Source: Mesonia profundi
GTDB taxonomy: Bacteria; Bacteroidota; Bacteroidia; Flavobacteriales; Flavobacteriaceae
Direction: 5' to 3'
DNA: 64,000 bases
NCBI RefSeq assembly: GCF_031085155.1
Contig: NZ_JAVHUL010000002.1
Coordinates: 62,001-126,000 of the forward strand
The position numbers and the translations under genes are program-made. Below are positions 9,128-18,491 of the stretch, one piece after another (position 1 is the stretch's first letter; every line of letters starts with the position of its first letter). The notes beneath the pieces are model-generated. The model was not told the origin of the DNA, ran no database searches, and saw only the letters and a program-made list of their open reading frames with translations.

Positions 9128-9902
9128 CGAGTTTCCAGTCGTTTAAATCTTGTATCACATGATGCGCGGTTAAGTCAAACTGTACGGGAACTACAGAGAC
9201 GTATCCATTTTCCAAAGCCCACTCATCGGTGTCTTCCCCACTATCTTCGTTGATAAACTCGCCAGAAAGCCAGTAGTAATCTCTTCCTTGCGGATTCATT
9301 CTCTTGTCAAATTTCTCTTGCCAATTTGCTTTTGCTTGTCGGCATACCTTAATTCCTTTTATTTCTTTTGCCGAAAGTCTAGGGATATTAACATTAAGAA
9401 CTACTCCCTTGGGGAGTCCATTTTTAATCACATTTTTAGTGATGGTTTCAATAAATTTCGTGGTGTGCTCAAAGTTGGCGGTAAGCGAATAGTCTAACAA
9501 AGAAAATCCAATTGCAGGAATTCCTTGGGTTCCCGCTTCTACAGCCGCACTCATCGTACCAGAATAAATCACATTAATAGAAGAGTTAGAACCATGGTTA
9601 ATGCCACTCACACATAAATCTGGTTTTCGTTTTAAAATCTCTTGGGTGCCAATTTTCACACAATCTGCAGGCGTACCAGAACAACTAAACTCTAGTTGAC
9701 TTTCGCTTTGATCTAATTTTACAGGATCACAATATAGATTGTCGTTAATGGTGATGGCGTGACCCATTCCGCTTTGCGGGCGATCTGGAGCAACCACGAC
9801 CACTTCTCCAATTTTTTTCATAATAGAAATAAGATGACGTATTCCAGGAGCGGTAATACCATCGTCATTGGTCACTAAAATAAGAGGTTTCTTTTGGGGC
9901 AT
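9120..9902 (-). CDS. surE: 5'/3'-nucleotidase SurE
   Basis: Metal-dependent nucleoside monophosphate phosphatase of 260 residues. The N-terminal LVTNDDGITAPGI motif carries the paired Asp metal ligands. Asn and Ser of the GMGHAIT and SGINHGSN segments complete the active site. Length is normal. It is the first gene of the run surE, membrane protein, lpxB, NlpC/P60. SurE acts in the cytoplasm in stationary-phase survival and nucleotide turnover. Confidence 0.95.
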   Translation of the reverse strand: MPQKKPLILVTNDDGITAPGIRHLISIMKKIGEVVVVAPDRPQSGMGHAITINDNLYCDPVKLDQSESQLEFSCSGTPADCVKIGTQEILKRKPDLCVSGINHGSNSSINVIYSGTMSAAVEAGTQGIPAIGFSLLDYSLTANFEHTTKFIETITKNVIKNGLPKGVVLNVNIPRLSAKEIKGIKVCRQAKANWQEKFDKRMNPQGRDYYWLSGEFINEDSGEDTDEWALENGYVSVVPVQFDLTAHHVIQDLNDWKLDD

Positions 9903-10169
9903 ATAAAATTTTTACGCTAAAATACGGAAATTTGAACACTTTTTATGCCTAAGAAATGCAGCATCTATTAATTTAGTTGCGAAGTCTTTTTCATAAAATG
10001 AACAAGTTTGGGTGTTAGTTTTTAGGCTTATATGGTTGTAAAAGGAACTTAACACGAATTTGGGTCGGTGGCTATAAAAAAAATATTAATTTAGGTCGTT
10101 CTTTGCAGAAGATAAATAAATGTAGAAATTAATGATAAATGGCATACTTTTTAATGCTATACTGATAGA

Positions 10170-12335
10170 ATGCTAATGAAAATAAAAAGATTTATGAAAA
10201 GGAATTATAAGATTTTCTTGTTAGGCTTATTATTGGCAGTTGCCTCTTGCAGTTTTACAACGAATAAAATTGATACCGATCAAGATTCAGATAGGGATCA
10301 GGTTTTAATCGAACTAATCTCTCTGGTTTTAACTCGCGGTCACTATAGTCCAAAGGATATTAATGATAATTTCTCTCAGGAAGTTTATAAGGATTACCTT
10401 AACGGAATTGATTCGCGTAAGCGTTACTTCCTAGAGAGCGATCTAAAGGATTTTGAATCTTTTGAGCATGAAATAGACGATGAAATTTTAGGACATAAAA
10501 TAGATTTCTTTAATCTAACCTACGATAGATTACAAGAGCGTATGGAAGATACAAAAGGTTTCTATGAAGAATTGTTAGAAAAGCCTTTTGATTTTTCAAA
10601 AGATGAAAGCATCAATACCAAGTATGATGAGTTAGAGTATGCAGCCAATAAAAAGGAGCTAAAACAAAGATGGAGAAGTCAGCTTAAATTTTCTGCGCTA
10701 TCTACCTATTACGATTTAAAAGAACAGGAAGAAAAGAAGCAGGAAGAAGATAAGTCTTATGAGCCTAAAAGTGATGTAGCCTTAGAGCAAGAAGCAAGAG
10801 AAACCACTAAAAAATCTATGGACGAATTTTATAGTCTTAATAATGATTTAGAAAGAAAAGATTGGTTTACAATTTACATTAATTCAATTGTAGAAGTTTT
10901 TGATCCTCATACCTTTTATTTCGCGCCAGAAGATAAGGAGCGTTTTGATATTCAAATGTCGGGTAGCTTAGAGGGAATCGGAGCACGTCTTCAAAAGAGG
11001 ATGGACGAAATTAAAATTGTGGATGTGATTTCTGGAGGTCCGGCTTGGAGAGGAGAGGAGCTGGAAGTAGGTGATGTAATCCAAAAAGTAAGACAAGAAG
11101 ATGAGAAAGAATCTGTAAGTCTTATAGGAATGCCATTAGACGATGCAGTAAGTTTAATCAAGGGGCCAAAAGGAACCAAAGTGATATTAACCGTAAAAAA
11201 AGTAAGTGGTTCTATAGAAGAGATTGTTATTATTAGAGATGTAGTAGAGATTGAAGAGACCTATGCTAAAAGCTCTATGGTAGAAAAAGAAGGAAAAAGC
11301 TACGGAGTGATTAACCTTCCGAAGTTCTATTTTGATATGGAAAACAGCAACAATAGAAATGCTGCTACAGATATTGAAAAAGAAATTATCGCCCTCAAGA
11401 AAGAAAATATGGAAGGCTTGGTAGTCGATTTAAGAAACAATGGAGGAGGTTCGCTATCTTCCGTAGTAGATATTGCGGGATTGTTTATTAAGGAAGGACC
11501 TATAGTTCAAGTACGTTCTGGAGATAATAAAGTAGAGATTTTACCAGATACAGATGATTCTATTCTTTGGGACGGTCCTCTAGTGATTTTGGTGAATGAA
11601 TTATCGGCCTCTGCTTCAGAAATTTTAGCTGCAGCGATGCAAGATTACAAGCGTGCTATCATTATAGGAAGCAAGCAAACCTACGGGAAAGGAACCGTAC
11701 AAGGCGTTGTAGACCTTAACCGATGGATGAGAAATAGCGAACTAGGAGATATGGGAGCTTTAAAAATCACCAGACAAAAATTCTACAGAGTAAACGGTGG
11801 TTCTACGCAGTTAGAAGGTGTGAAGAGTGATGTGGTCGTGCCAGACCGTTATAGCTATATTGATTTAGGAGAAAAGGATATGAATAATCCATTGCCTTGG
11901 GACCAAATAGACTCGGCAGATTATGACGTTTGGGAAGGTTACATCGATTTTGATGAAACCATTAAAAGCAGTAAAGAGCGCATGGCCAAAAACGAGCAAT
12001 TAAAGATAATTGATGAGAGTGCACGTTGGATCAAAGAACAAAGAGGAGTAGATACTTTTAGTTTAAACTACGAAGAATATAAAACTCAACTTAAGAAAAG
12101 CGAGAAAACAGCAGAACGTTTTGATGCGATTAACGATTATAACAGCAACCTTACTTTTACGTCGCTGCCTTACGAGGAAGAGTTATTTAAAACGGATTCT
12201 ACCTTAGCGGAAAAAAGAGTGCGTTGGCACGAGAATTTAAGCAAAGATGTATATGTAGAGGAAGCCATTCATGTCTTGGAAGATTTAAAACTGAACAATT
12301 TTAAAAAGTCTAAGGTCGCGACCATTAAAGACTAG
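10170..12335 (+). CDS. prc: Carboxy-terminal processing protease (Prc/Tsp, S41)
   Basis: Lipoprotein-type tail-specific protease of 721 residues. A lipobox (AVASC) ends near residue 29. An N-terminal Tsp domain precedes a PDZ domain (about 250-340). The S41 catalytic domain has Ser481 in SASASE and Lys507 in YGKGTVQ, the expected Ser/Lys dyad. A C-terminal DUF3340-like region follows. It degrades or processes periplasmic proteins from the C terminus. ATG at 10170, 10176 or 10194 could start it; the later ones give a more usual signal peptide length. It is followed after 6 bases by an ABC permease gene. Confidence 0.93.
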   Translation: MLMKIKRFMKRNYKIFLLGLLLAVASCSFTTNKIDTDQDSDRDQVLIELISLVLTRGHYSPKDINDNFSQEVYKDYLNGIDSRKRYFLESDLKDFESFEHEIDDEILGHKIDFFNLTYDRLQERMEDTKGFYEELLEKPFDFSKDESINTKYDELEYAANKKELKQRWRSQLKFSALSTYYDLKEQEEKKQEEDKSYEPKSDVALEQEARETTKKSMDEFYSLNNDLERKDWFTIYINSIVEVFDPHTFYFAPEDKERFDIQMSGSLEGIGARLQKRMDEIKIVDVISGGPAWRGEELEVGDVIQKVRQEDEKESVSLIGMPLDDAVSLIKGPKGTKVILTVKKVSGSIEEIVIIRDVVEIEETYAKSSMVEKEGKSYGVINLPKFYFDMENSNNRNAATDIEKEIIALKKENMEGLVVDLRNNGGGSLSSVVDIAGLFIKEGPIVQVRSGDNKVEILPDTDDSILWDGPLVILVNELSASASEILAAAMQDYKRAIIIGSKQTYGKGTVQGVVDLNRWMRNSELGDMGALKITRQKFYRVNGGSTQLEGVKSDVVVPDRYSYIDLGEKDMNNPLPWDQIDSADYDVWEGYIDFDETIKSSKERMAKNEQLKIIDESARWIKEQRGVDTFSLNYEEYKTQLKKSEKTAERFDAINDYNSNLTFTSLPYEEELFKTDSTLAEKRVRWHENLSKDVYVEEAIHVLEDLKLNNFKKSKVATIKD

Positions 12336-12341
12336 TTTTAC

Positions 12342-13454
12342 ATGAATAAGCAGAAATCCAATTCATTAACTCAATTAGCGCTCCAAAAGTTTAAAAAGAA
12401 CTTTTGGGGCGTTTTAAGTTTCTGGTTTGTAGTTTTTTGTTTTTTCTTAGCGGTTTTCGCTTATGTTGTAGCTCCAGATGACACCCAGAATTCCAATCAA
12501 ATGCATTTGGCAATTCACTCCAAGAACCCTGGATTTTCGGTGAAGATGCTGAGTTTTCCGATACAGAAATCCTCACAAAGTGGGTTTTCTTCTTTTTTCT
12601 TCGGAAATAAAATCTCTTCCGCAGAAATTCCTATCAGTAGCTATAAGATTGCAAAAGATACGCTTTATGCCAATCCTTATACGGGAGAAGGAATAGAAGG
12701 GCTTATCAAGACATACACTTTAGCTAAAGATTTTGAAGGAGTGGGAAGTTGGGAAGAAGTAGAAAAAGAATTCCTTCAGCAAAAAACCTTTTATCTAGGA
12801 ACTGATAAATACGGAAGAGATATGCTTAGCCGGATGTTGGTGGGGATTCGTATTTCCTTATCTATTGGATTTGTGGCGGTGTTTATTTCTTTGGTGATTG
12901 GAATTTCCTTAGGAGCCATTGCAGGTTATTATGGCGGAAAAGTAGATCAAGCCATTATGTGGCTCATCAATGTCACCTGGTCTATTCCTACCTTATTGTT
13001 GGTGATTGCGATTACGCTCGCGTTGGGAAAAGGCTTTTGGCAAGTGTTTATAGCAGTAGGTTTAACGATGTGGGTAGAAGTCGCCAGAGTGGTGCGCGGA
13101 CAAGTGATGGGCGTGAAAAAATTGGCTTATGTAACCGCCGCAAAAGCGTTGGGATTTAGCAATTTCAGGATTATTCAAAAACATATTATTCCCAATATTA
13201 TCGCACCGGTAATTGTGATTTCGGCCGCTAATTTTGCCGCAGCAATTTTGGTAGAAAGCGGCCTTAGTTTTTTGGGAATAGGAGCACAACCCCCCACGCC
13301 TAGTTGGGGCGGAATGATTAAAGACCATTACAGTTACATTATCTTAGGAAAACCCTATCTAGCCATTATTCCTGGGCTTGCCATTATGAGTTTGGTGATG
13401 GCGTTTATGTTGATAGGGAATGCATTGAGAGACGCGTTAGATGTAAGAACCTAA
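12342..13454 (+). CDS. Peptide/nickel-type ABC transporter permease (DppC/OppC family)
   Basis: Inner-membrane permease of 370 residues. One N-terminal helix precedes a periplasmic region of about 120 residues, then five helices of the BPD_transp_1 domain. The EAA-like loop AAKALGFSNFRIIQKHIIPN contacts the ATPase. DYKYGRDMLSR-like text (KYGRDMLSR) is the usual DppC signature. No binding protein, second permease or ATPase lies next to it, so its partners are elsewhere. It is 6 bases after prc and is probably in that transcript. Substrate is likely oligopeptide, by family only. Confidence 0.9.
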   Translation: MNKQKSNSLTQLALQKFKKNFWGVLSFWFVVFCFFLAVFAYVVAPDDTQNSNQMHLAIHSKNPGFSVKMLSFPIQKSSQSGFSSFFFGNKISSAEIPISSYKIAKDTLYANPYTGEGIEGLIKTYTLAKDFEGVGSWEEVEKEFLQQKTFYLGTDKYGRDMLSRMLVGIRISLSIGFVAVFISLVIGISLGAIAGYYGGKVDQAIMWLINVTWSIPTLLLVIAITLALGKGFWQVFIAVGLTMWVEVARVVRGQVMGVKKLAYVTAAKALGFSNFRIIQKHIIPNIIAPVIVISAANFAAAILVESGLSFLGIGAQPPTPSWGGMIKDHYSYIILGKPYLAIIPGLAIMSLVMAFMLIGNALRDALDVRT

Positions 13455-13696
13455 ACTTCATTGAAGGTTTAAAATTCTAAATTTTTATGGTTCAGCTTAA
13501 TCTCCAGTGAAATAATTAACTTCTTTATGCGCTGCTTTTCAACATAGATAGAAGATCCTCATCGGATTTGCTTTTTAATTTGCTTTTTATAGTTTAGATT
13601 TAAAATTGATTACTGATTTAGTCTTTCATCTAAAGTCTAGTAGTCTTACGGTCTAATTTCTAATCCTATACAACTCACCTTTAAAACAAAAAACAT

Positions 13697-14089
13697 ATGC
13701 CTACTTTATTCACAAAAATAATTAACGGAGAACTGCCTGCTTACAAAGTAGCAGAAAACGATGAATTTCTAGCCTTTTTGGATATCAACCCTAATGCTAA
13801 AGGACATACCCTTTGTATTCCTAAAAAGGAAGTCAATAAGCTGTTCGATTTAGATGAAGAAACCTATGATAGGCTGATGAAGTTCTCTAGAAAAGTAGCT
13901 TTGGCTTTACGGAAAACAATTCCGTGTAAACGCATAGGAATGGCGGTAGTTGGCTTAGAAGTGCCTCACGTTCACGTGCATTTAATTCCCTTACACGAGA
14001 TGGACGACATGCGTTTTGAGCGAAAAGTAAAAGTAAGTGATGAGGAGATGGAAGAATTAACTCAACGAATTCAAGCTAATTTTTTTTAA
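13697..14089 (+). CDS. HIT family nucleotide hydrolase/transferase
   Basis: Histidine-triad protein of 130 residues with HVHVHLIPL near residues 95-103, preceded by the LDINPNAKGHTL segment typical of the Hint branch. HIT proteins hydrolyse nucleoside phosphoramidates such as AMP-lysine in the cytoplasm. A 242-base gap upstream holds no gene I can see. Directly after the stop lies a 16-base perfect palindrome. It is convergent with the histidine kinase that follows. Confidence 0.93.
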   Translation: MPTLFTKIINGELPAYKVAENDEFLAFLDINPNAKGHTLCIPKKEVNKLFDLDEETYDRLMKFSRKVALALRKTIPCKRIGMAVVGLEVPHVHVHLIPLHEMDDMRFERKVKVSDEEMEELTQRIQANFF

Positions 14090-14104
14090 ACCTCTCGAGA
14101 GGTT
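14089..14104. repeat. Perfect 16-base palindrome after the HIT gene
   Basis: AACCTCTCGAGAGGTT is its own reverse complement and begins on the last base of the HIT stop codon. It has no loop, so it is a poor intrinsic terminator; it could be a protein-binding site or a weak bidirectional terminator between the convergent genes. Confidence 0.6.
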
Positions 14105-14189
14105 ATAACGCTTGGTATCAAAGGATTAATATTTTTGTAGCTTACAGTCTTCTAAGTTGCCAGAATTGTTCGGTCGAAATTTCTATTTT

Positions 14190-15353
14190 CTAAGAACCTT
14201 CCACTCTCTTTTGAAGCTTAATCTCGAATGTGGTGCCTTGATTGATTTCACTTTTTAAGACCTTAATTTTGCCTTCGTGGTAGGTTTCAATAATTCGCTT
14301 GGCGAGGGAAAGTCCGAGTCCCCAGCCTCTTTTTTTAGACGTTACTCCAGGAGAAAATATCTTTTTAAACTGACTTTTCGGAATTCCTTTTCCGTTATCG
14401 GTAATTAAAATGTGCACCCATTTAGCCTCTTCATACATTTCAATTTTAATATCTCCTTTTCCTTTTAAAGCATCGATGGCATTTTTAACCAAATTTTCAA
14501 TCGTCCAGCTATAAAGTTCTTCGTTGAGGTCTACGATAATCTCATGGGAGGGAAGATTAATCTCAAAATTTATAAGCCTAGAAGAACGGGCCTTAAGGTA
14601 ATCGTAGGAATCTTGTGTGGCTTTGATGATGTTGGTAGGCTCTAGCTTGGGCAAAGATCCTATTTTAGAAAAGCGCTCGGTGATGGTTTGCAGTCGGCTT
14701 ACATCTTTTTCAATCTCAATCAAATAATCTGGATTTACGTTTTCACTGCGTAAAATTTCTGTCCATCCTACCAAGGAAGAAAGCGGAGTTCCTATTTGGT
14801 GCGCTGTTTCTTTAGCCATTCCTGCCCACAACTGACTTTGTTCATGAGATTTTGAAGTAGAAAAGAAATAATAGATGACCCCTAGAAATAAAAGAATAAT
14901 GAGAATGATGATGATGGGGAAGTACTTTAGGCGTATTAGTAAGTCTGAATAGCCATAATAAACAATACTCACCATCGTCTCTCCGTCATAAACTTCTATG
15001 GGGTCGTATTGGGTTTTAAAATCTTCGATGAGACTGAGTTTCTTGTCTAGCGAATCTATGTCTTCATCGGGAATATTCCTAGAACTATAACTTTCATCAT
15101 TTACTCCATACACAATCATTGGCGTGGTGCTGTTAGAAGATAAGATTTCTACAATCACATCATTGATGTTGTCGTCGTTGTCACTTCTAGAAATTTCGGA
15201 ATAAGCACTTCCTAAAATTTCCATTTTATTACGCTCTTCCTCCTTTATCTTATCAAAAAAGATAGAGACATTCCATAAGAATAAACCTATAATGACCAGC
15301 GAAGAGAAAGTGATGAACCACCTAAAAAAAGTACGCTCTTTCGAGTAAAACAT
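14190..15353 (-). CDS. Membrane sensor histidine kinase
   Basis: Kinase of 387 residues. TM1 is at about 12-28 and TM2 at about 142-163, with a periplasmic sensor region of about 110 residues between them. The phospho-acceptor His185 is in AHQIGTPLSSL. The ATPase domain has the N box (NLVKNAIDAL), DNGKGIP and GWGLGLSLAKRI. No HAMP domain is apparent. No response regulator lies next to it, so the partner is unknown. It is divergent from the flavin reductase gene. Confidence 0.9.
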   Translation of the reverse strand: MFYSKERTFFRWFITFSSLVIIGLFLWNVSIFFDKIKEEERNKMEILGSAYSEISRSDNDDNINDVIVEILSSNSTTPMIVYGVNDESYSSRNIPDEDIDSLDKKLSLIEDFKTQYDPIEVYDGETMVSIVYYGYSDLLIRLKYFPIIIILIILLFLGVIYYFFSTSKSHEQSQLWAGMAKETAHQIGTPLSSLVGWTEILRSENVNPDYLIEIEKDVSRLQTITERFSKIGSLPKLEPTNIIKATQDSYDYLKARSSRLINFEINLPSHEIIVDLNEELYSWTIENLVKNAIDALKGKGDIKIEMYEEAKWVHILITDNGKGIPKSQFKKIFSPGVTSKKRGWGLGLSLAKRIIETYHEGKIKVLKSEINQGTTFEIKLQKRVEGS

Positions 15354-15431
15354 ATATCAACCTATAAAGATGTTGAAATATAATCTTTTTTATAAAACTA
15401 AGCTCATTTTTTCATTGGTCATAAGATTAAT

Positions 15432-15439
15432 TATCTTTG
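15432..15439 (+). promoter_or_regulatory. -7 promoter box for the flavin reductase gene
   Basis: TATCTTTG matches the Bacteroidota -7 consensus TAnnTTTG and lies 16 bases before the ATG. A TTG at 15415-15417 is 14 bases upstream, shorter than the usual 17-23 spacing, so the -33 element is uncertain. Confidence 0.45.
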
Positions 15440-15455
15440 CCGAAAAGAAATATAC

Positions 15456-16331
15456 ATGCTCACAATAGATCCTCAAAAAGTACCGGTTAAAAAAACCTAC
15501 GGACTCATGACAAGCGCTGTTGGTCCTAGACCTATAGCCTTCGCAAGTACTGTAAATGAAAAAGGAGAGCCTAATTTGGCCCCTTTTAGTTTTTTCAATG
15601 TATTTAGCGCTAATCCTCCCATTTTGGTTTTCTCTCCTTTGTTAAGAATTACAGATGGTTCTAGAAAACACACTTTAGAAAATGTAGAAAACAATAAAGA
15701 GGTGGTGATCAATATTGTAAATTACGATATGGTACAGCAAATGTCTTTAGCAAGTACAGGTTATGGCGACGGTGTAAATGAATTTAAAAAGGCAGGATTT
15801 AGTATGTTAGAATCTGAAGTGGTGAAACCTTTTAGAGTAAAAGAATCGCCTGTTCAGTTTGAATGTAAGGTAAAGGAAGTTAAATCGCTAGGAAAGGAAG
15901 GCGGAGCTGGTAATTTGATATTTTGTGAAGTGGTGAGAATTCATGTGGGAGAAGATGTGCTTGCAGAAGGAGAGAAAATAGATCAGCATAAGTTAGATCC
16001 AGTAGCAAGAATGGGCGGTAATTTATACTCCAGAGCCAATATGGGAATTTTTGAAATTCCGAAACCACAAACCACTTTGGGAATGGGTGTAGATTGTATT
16101 CCTAAAGAAATTAGAATTAGTAGAGTGTTGACTGGTAATGATTTGGGGAAATTGGGGAATGTTGAAAGTTTACCAAGCGATCAAGAGGTAAAAGATTTTT
16201 TATCTAAAAATAAATTGGTAGATTACGTTAAAGAAAGTTCAGAAGAGAAAATACATGCGATAGCTCAAGAATACCTAAAAAAAGAAGAGGTAATGAGCGC
16301 ATGGAAAATATTATTAGCAAAAAATAAATAA
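15456..16331 (+). CDS. Flavin reductase family flavoprotein
   Basis: Protein of 291 residues with a FMN-binding split-barrel (DIM6/NTAB-like). Conserved segments are GPRPIAFAST, NLAPFSFFNVFSANPP and the later MGGNLYSRANMGIFE. These proteins bind FMN and often serve as flavin:NAD(P)H reductases or small-molecule oxidoreductases; the substrate here is not evident. It starts at ATG 15456, 16 bases after a good -7 box. The DUF3127 gene begins 5 bases after its stop, suggesting a two-gene transcript. Confidence 0.9.
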   Translation: MLTIDPQKVPVKKTYGLMTSAVGPRPIAFASTVNEKGEPNLAPFSFFNVFSANPPILVFSPLLRITDGSRKHTLENVENNKEVVINIVNYDMVQQMSLASTGYGDGVNEFKKAGFSMLESEVVKPFRVKESPVQFECKVKEVKSLGKEGGAGNLIFCEVVRIHVGEDVLAEGEKIDQHKLDPVARMGGNLYSRANMGIFEIPKPQTTLGMGVDCIPKEIRISRVLTGNDLGKLGNVESLPSDQEVKDFLSKNKLVDYVKESSEEKIHAIAQEYLKKEEVMSAWKILLAKNK

Positions 16332-16336
16332 GAGAA

Positions 16337-16714
16337 ATGGAAATTGAAGGAAAAATTAAAAAGATTGATGAGACTAAAACCTACGGGAGTAATGGTTTTA
16401 GAAAAAGAGAAGTGGTAATTACTACAGAGGAGCAGTATCCTCAACATATTTTGGTAGAATTTATTCAAGATAAATGCGATTTATTAAATTCTTATCAAGA
16501 AGGACAGCCTGTAAAAATAGGCATCAATATTAGAGGAAGAGAATGGGTAAGCCCTCAAGGGGAAACCAAATATTTTAATTCTTTAAATGGTTGGAGAATT
16601 GAGAATTTACAAGCAGGAGGAAGTACTTCAAATGCTGCCCCAATTCCTCCAGCAGATCAATTTGAACCTGCAACGAATTTTAAAGACGAAGAACACGACG
16701 ATCTTCCTTTTTAA
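16337..16714 (+). CDS. DUF3127 domain protein
   Basis: Protein of 125 residues. The first 90 or so form the DUF3127 domain, a single-domain beta-rich fold recalling OB-fold single-strand DNA-binding proteins. The C terminus is a flexible Pro/Ala/Glu stretch ending in an acidic DDLPF tip, which resembles the partner-binding tail of SSB. That likeness hints at nucleic-acid binding but is inference. It is co-directional with and 5 bases after the flavin reductase gene. A clear terminator follows. Confidence 0.85.
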   Translation: MEIEGKIKKIDETKTYGSNGFRKREVVITTEEQYPQHILVEFIQDKCDLLNSYQEGQPVKIGINIRGREWVSPQGETKYFNSLNGWRIENLQAGGSTSNAAPIPPADQFEPATNFKDEEHDDLPF

Positions 16715-16740
16715 AACAGAAAACAGCATTGTTTTTAGCA

Positions 16741-16772
16741 GAAAATCCGACTTAAAAAGTCGGATTTTCTTA
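16741..16772 (+). terminator. Rho-independent terminator after the DUF3127 gene
   Basis: A 13-base perfect stem (GAAAATCCGACTT with AAGTCGGATTTTC), loop of three A, then a short T-rich run. It ends the flavin reductase/DUF3127 transcript. Confidence 0.8.
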
Positions 16773-16919
16773 TTGTGATCGTTTTGATCTTCTGAAAAAC
16801 AAATTCAAAAAAAAAGCAATGATGAACAAAAATTTATCTCAAAAGATCATTTCAAATATCGTTAAAATTTTGAAAACGAGCAATTTAAATTCAGAATAAA
16901 TGATTAATTTTTCTTTTCT

Positions 16920-17561
16920 ATGATAATTCTACGCGACCAAGAACCTTTTCCTCCAATCCATAAAACGGATGAAGGCGGATTATTAGCCATGGGCGGAAGT
17001 TTAACACAGCAACGTTTATGGGAAGCCTACAATTCGGGAATATTTCCTTGGTATGAAGAAGAGGGGCCTGTGTTGTGGTGGAGTCCAGATCCAAGAATGG
17101 TACTTTTTCCTCAAGATCTTAAGGTTTCTAAAAGCATGAAACAACTTTTTAAAAAGCAAGCTTTTAAAGTAACCTACAATCAAAATTTTGAAGACGTTAT
17201 GAGAAACTGTGCTCAAATGTATAGAGAAGGACAAGACGGCACTTGGATCACCAATGAAATGGTATTGGCTTACATCAAACTTCATCAATCGGGCCATGCG
17301 GTATCTGTTGAGGTTTGGCAAGAGAATAATTTGGTAGGCGGCTTATACGGAGTTTACCTTAAAGAGAAACAGGTTTTTTGCGGAGAAAGCATGTTTGCTA
17401 AAGTTAGTAATGCTTCCAAATATGGTTTTATTTCTTTGGTAAGAGAATTAGCCAAAGAGCAGGTGAAACTCATAGATTGCCAAGTGTATACCGCACATTT
17501 AGAAAGTTTGGGCGCTAAAGAAATAGATCGGGAAGTCTTCTTGAGTTATCTAAAAACTTAG
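16920..17561 (+). CDS. aat: Leucyl/phenylalanyl-tRNA--protein transferase
   Basis: Enzyme of 213 residues that adds Leu or Phe from aminoacyl-tRNA to the N terminus of proteins bearing basic N-terminal residues, marking them for ClpAP (N-degron pathway). Conserved Aat segments are visible: FPWYEEEGPVLWWSPDPRMVL and GLYGVYLKEKQVFCGESMF. Length is normal for the family in this phylum. It is convergent with the DUF2490 gene, which it overlaps by 4 bases. Confidence 0.95.
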   Translation: MIILRDQEPFPPIHKTDEGGLLAMGGSLTQQRLWEAYNSGIFPWYEEEGPVLWWSPDPRMVLFPQDLKVSKSMKQLFKKQAFKVTYNQNFEDVMRNCAQMYREGQDGTWITNEMVLAYIKLHQSGHAVSVEVWQENNLVGGLYGVYLKEKQVFCGESMFAKVSNASKYGFISLVRELAKEQVKLIDCQVYTAHLESLGAKEIDREVFLSYLKT

Positions 17562-18322
17562 ATAGAAATCTTTACGCCGCTAATAAGGTTTAATTCCACA
17601 TAGGGGTTGATGTTATACGCACGGTAACGATACTCTAATCCGAAGTCTAAGCGTGTATTTTTAAATAGTTCATAACTAATTTGTGTAGAAGCACGTTGCC
17701 CCAAACTTGGCTTTTCATTTTTTCCAAATTCCAAAACGGCTTCAGTGGAAGCGACCAAAGAAAGTTCTTTGGAGGTTACTTCTTCTTCTTGTAGTGGAAA
17801 TTCCATTTTAAAACGATAGCGCGTTCTAAAGGAGGTACGCTCTCTAAACCGTTGCGAAAATCGAACCCGATGATCTATTTTATTACGGTTCACTTTTTTA
17901 GCATACGCATATTGTTGTACAAGTCGGGTTTCATCTTGTTTCCCTGTAAAGGTTTCTTTAAAACGGTACCGAATTCCTGCACTTATTTTGCCATGAGTAC
18001 CAATTTTTCTATTGGTGTAGTGACTTAACTCTAGGTATTCGCCTTCAACATTGAACTTATTATTAAAGCCACTTTCTTTTTTAAAATCGGTGTAGACCAC
18101 ATTTTTATGTGATATTCCAAAGGAATAAGACCAAGGAGTGTCATTTTTAATACTCAAGGTGACTTCAGGGTTGATGTAGCCTTTAAAATTGGTTTGAGAA
18201 AAGGAAATACTAGTGATCAATAAGAACACAACGCAGGTAAAATTTCCAGAAAACGAAATGTTTAAATAGCGCTTGGTTAAGCTTCTTTTAAAAGCTTTCG
18301 TGGGCATGGTATAAAATTTCAT
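17558..18322 (-). CDS. DUF2490 family outer-membrane beta-barrel protein
   Basis: Exported protein of up to 254 residues. A hydrophobic signal segment ends near SISFSQ (about residue 44), after which alternating beta strands rich in aromatic and charged residues run to the C terminus. That pattern, with repeated R-x-R-F-x strands, is that of DUF2490 outer-membrane barrels. Its N terminus is long for a signal peptide, so a later start within the first 30 codons is possible. Function unknown. Convergent overlap of 4 bases with aat. Confidence 0.8.
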   Translation of the reverse strand: MKFYTMPTKAFKRSLTKRYLNISFSGNFTCVVFLLITSISFSQTNFKGYINPEVTLSIKNDTPWSYSFGISHKNVVYTDFKKESGFNNKFNVEGEYLELSHYTNRKIGTHGKISAGIRYRFKETFTGKQDETRLVQQYAYAKKVNRNKIDHRVRFSQRFRERTSFRTRYRFKMEFPLQEEEVTSKELSLVASTEAVLEFGKNEKPSLGQRASTQISYELFKNTRLDFGLEYRYRAYNINPYVELNLISGVKISI

Positions 18323-18491
18323 AGTATAAATTAACTTGCTTTAAATGGCCTGTAAACTAGGTTTAAAATAATGTCTTTTATGGTATTTTTTCTCTAGAAA
18401 TAAGCGCTGTAATTTCTTATTACTTTAAAGCTGCAATAGTACTCAAACTAACTATGATAATGAAAAGATAATAAAGATTTTACAACTAGAT

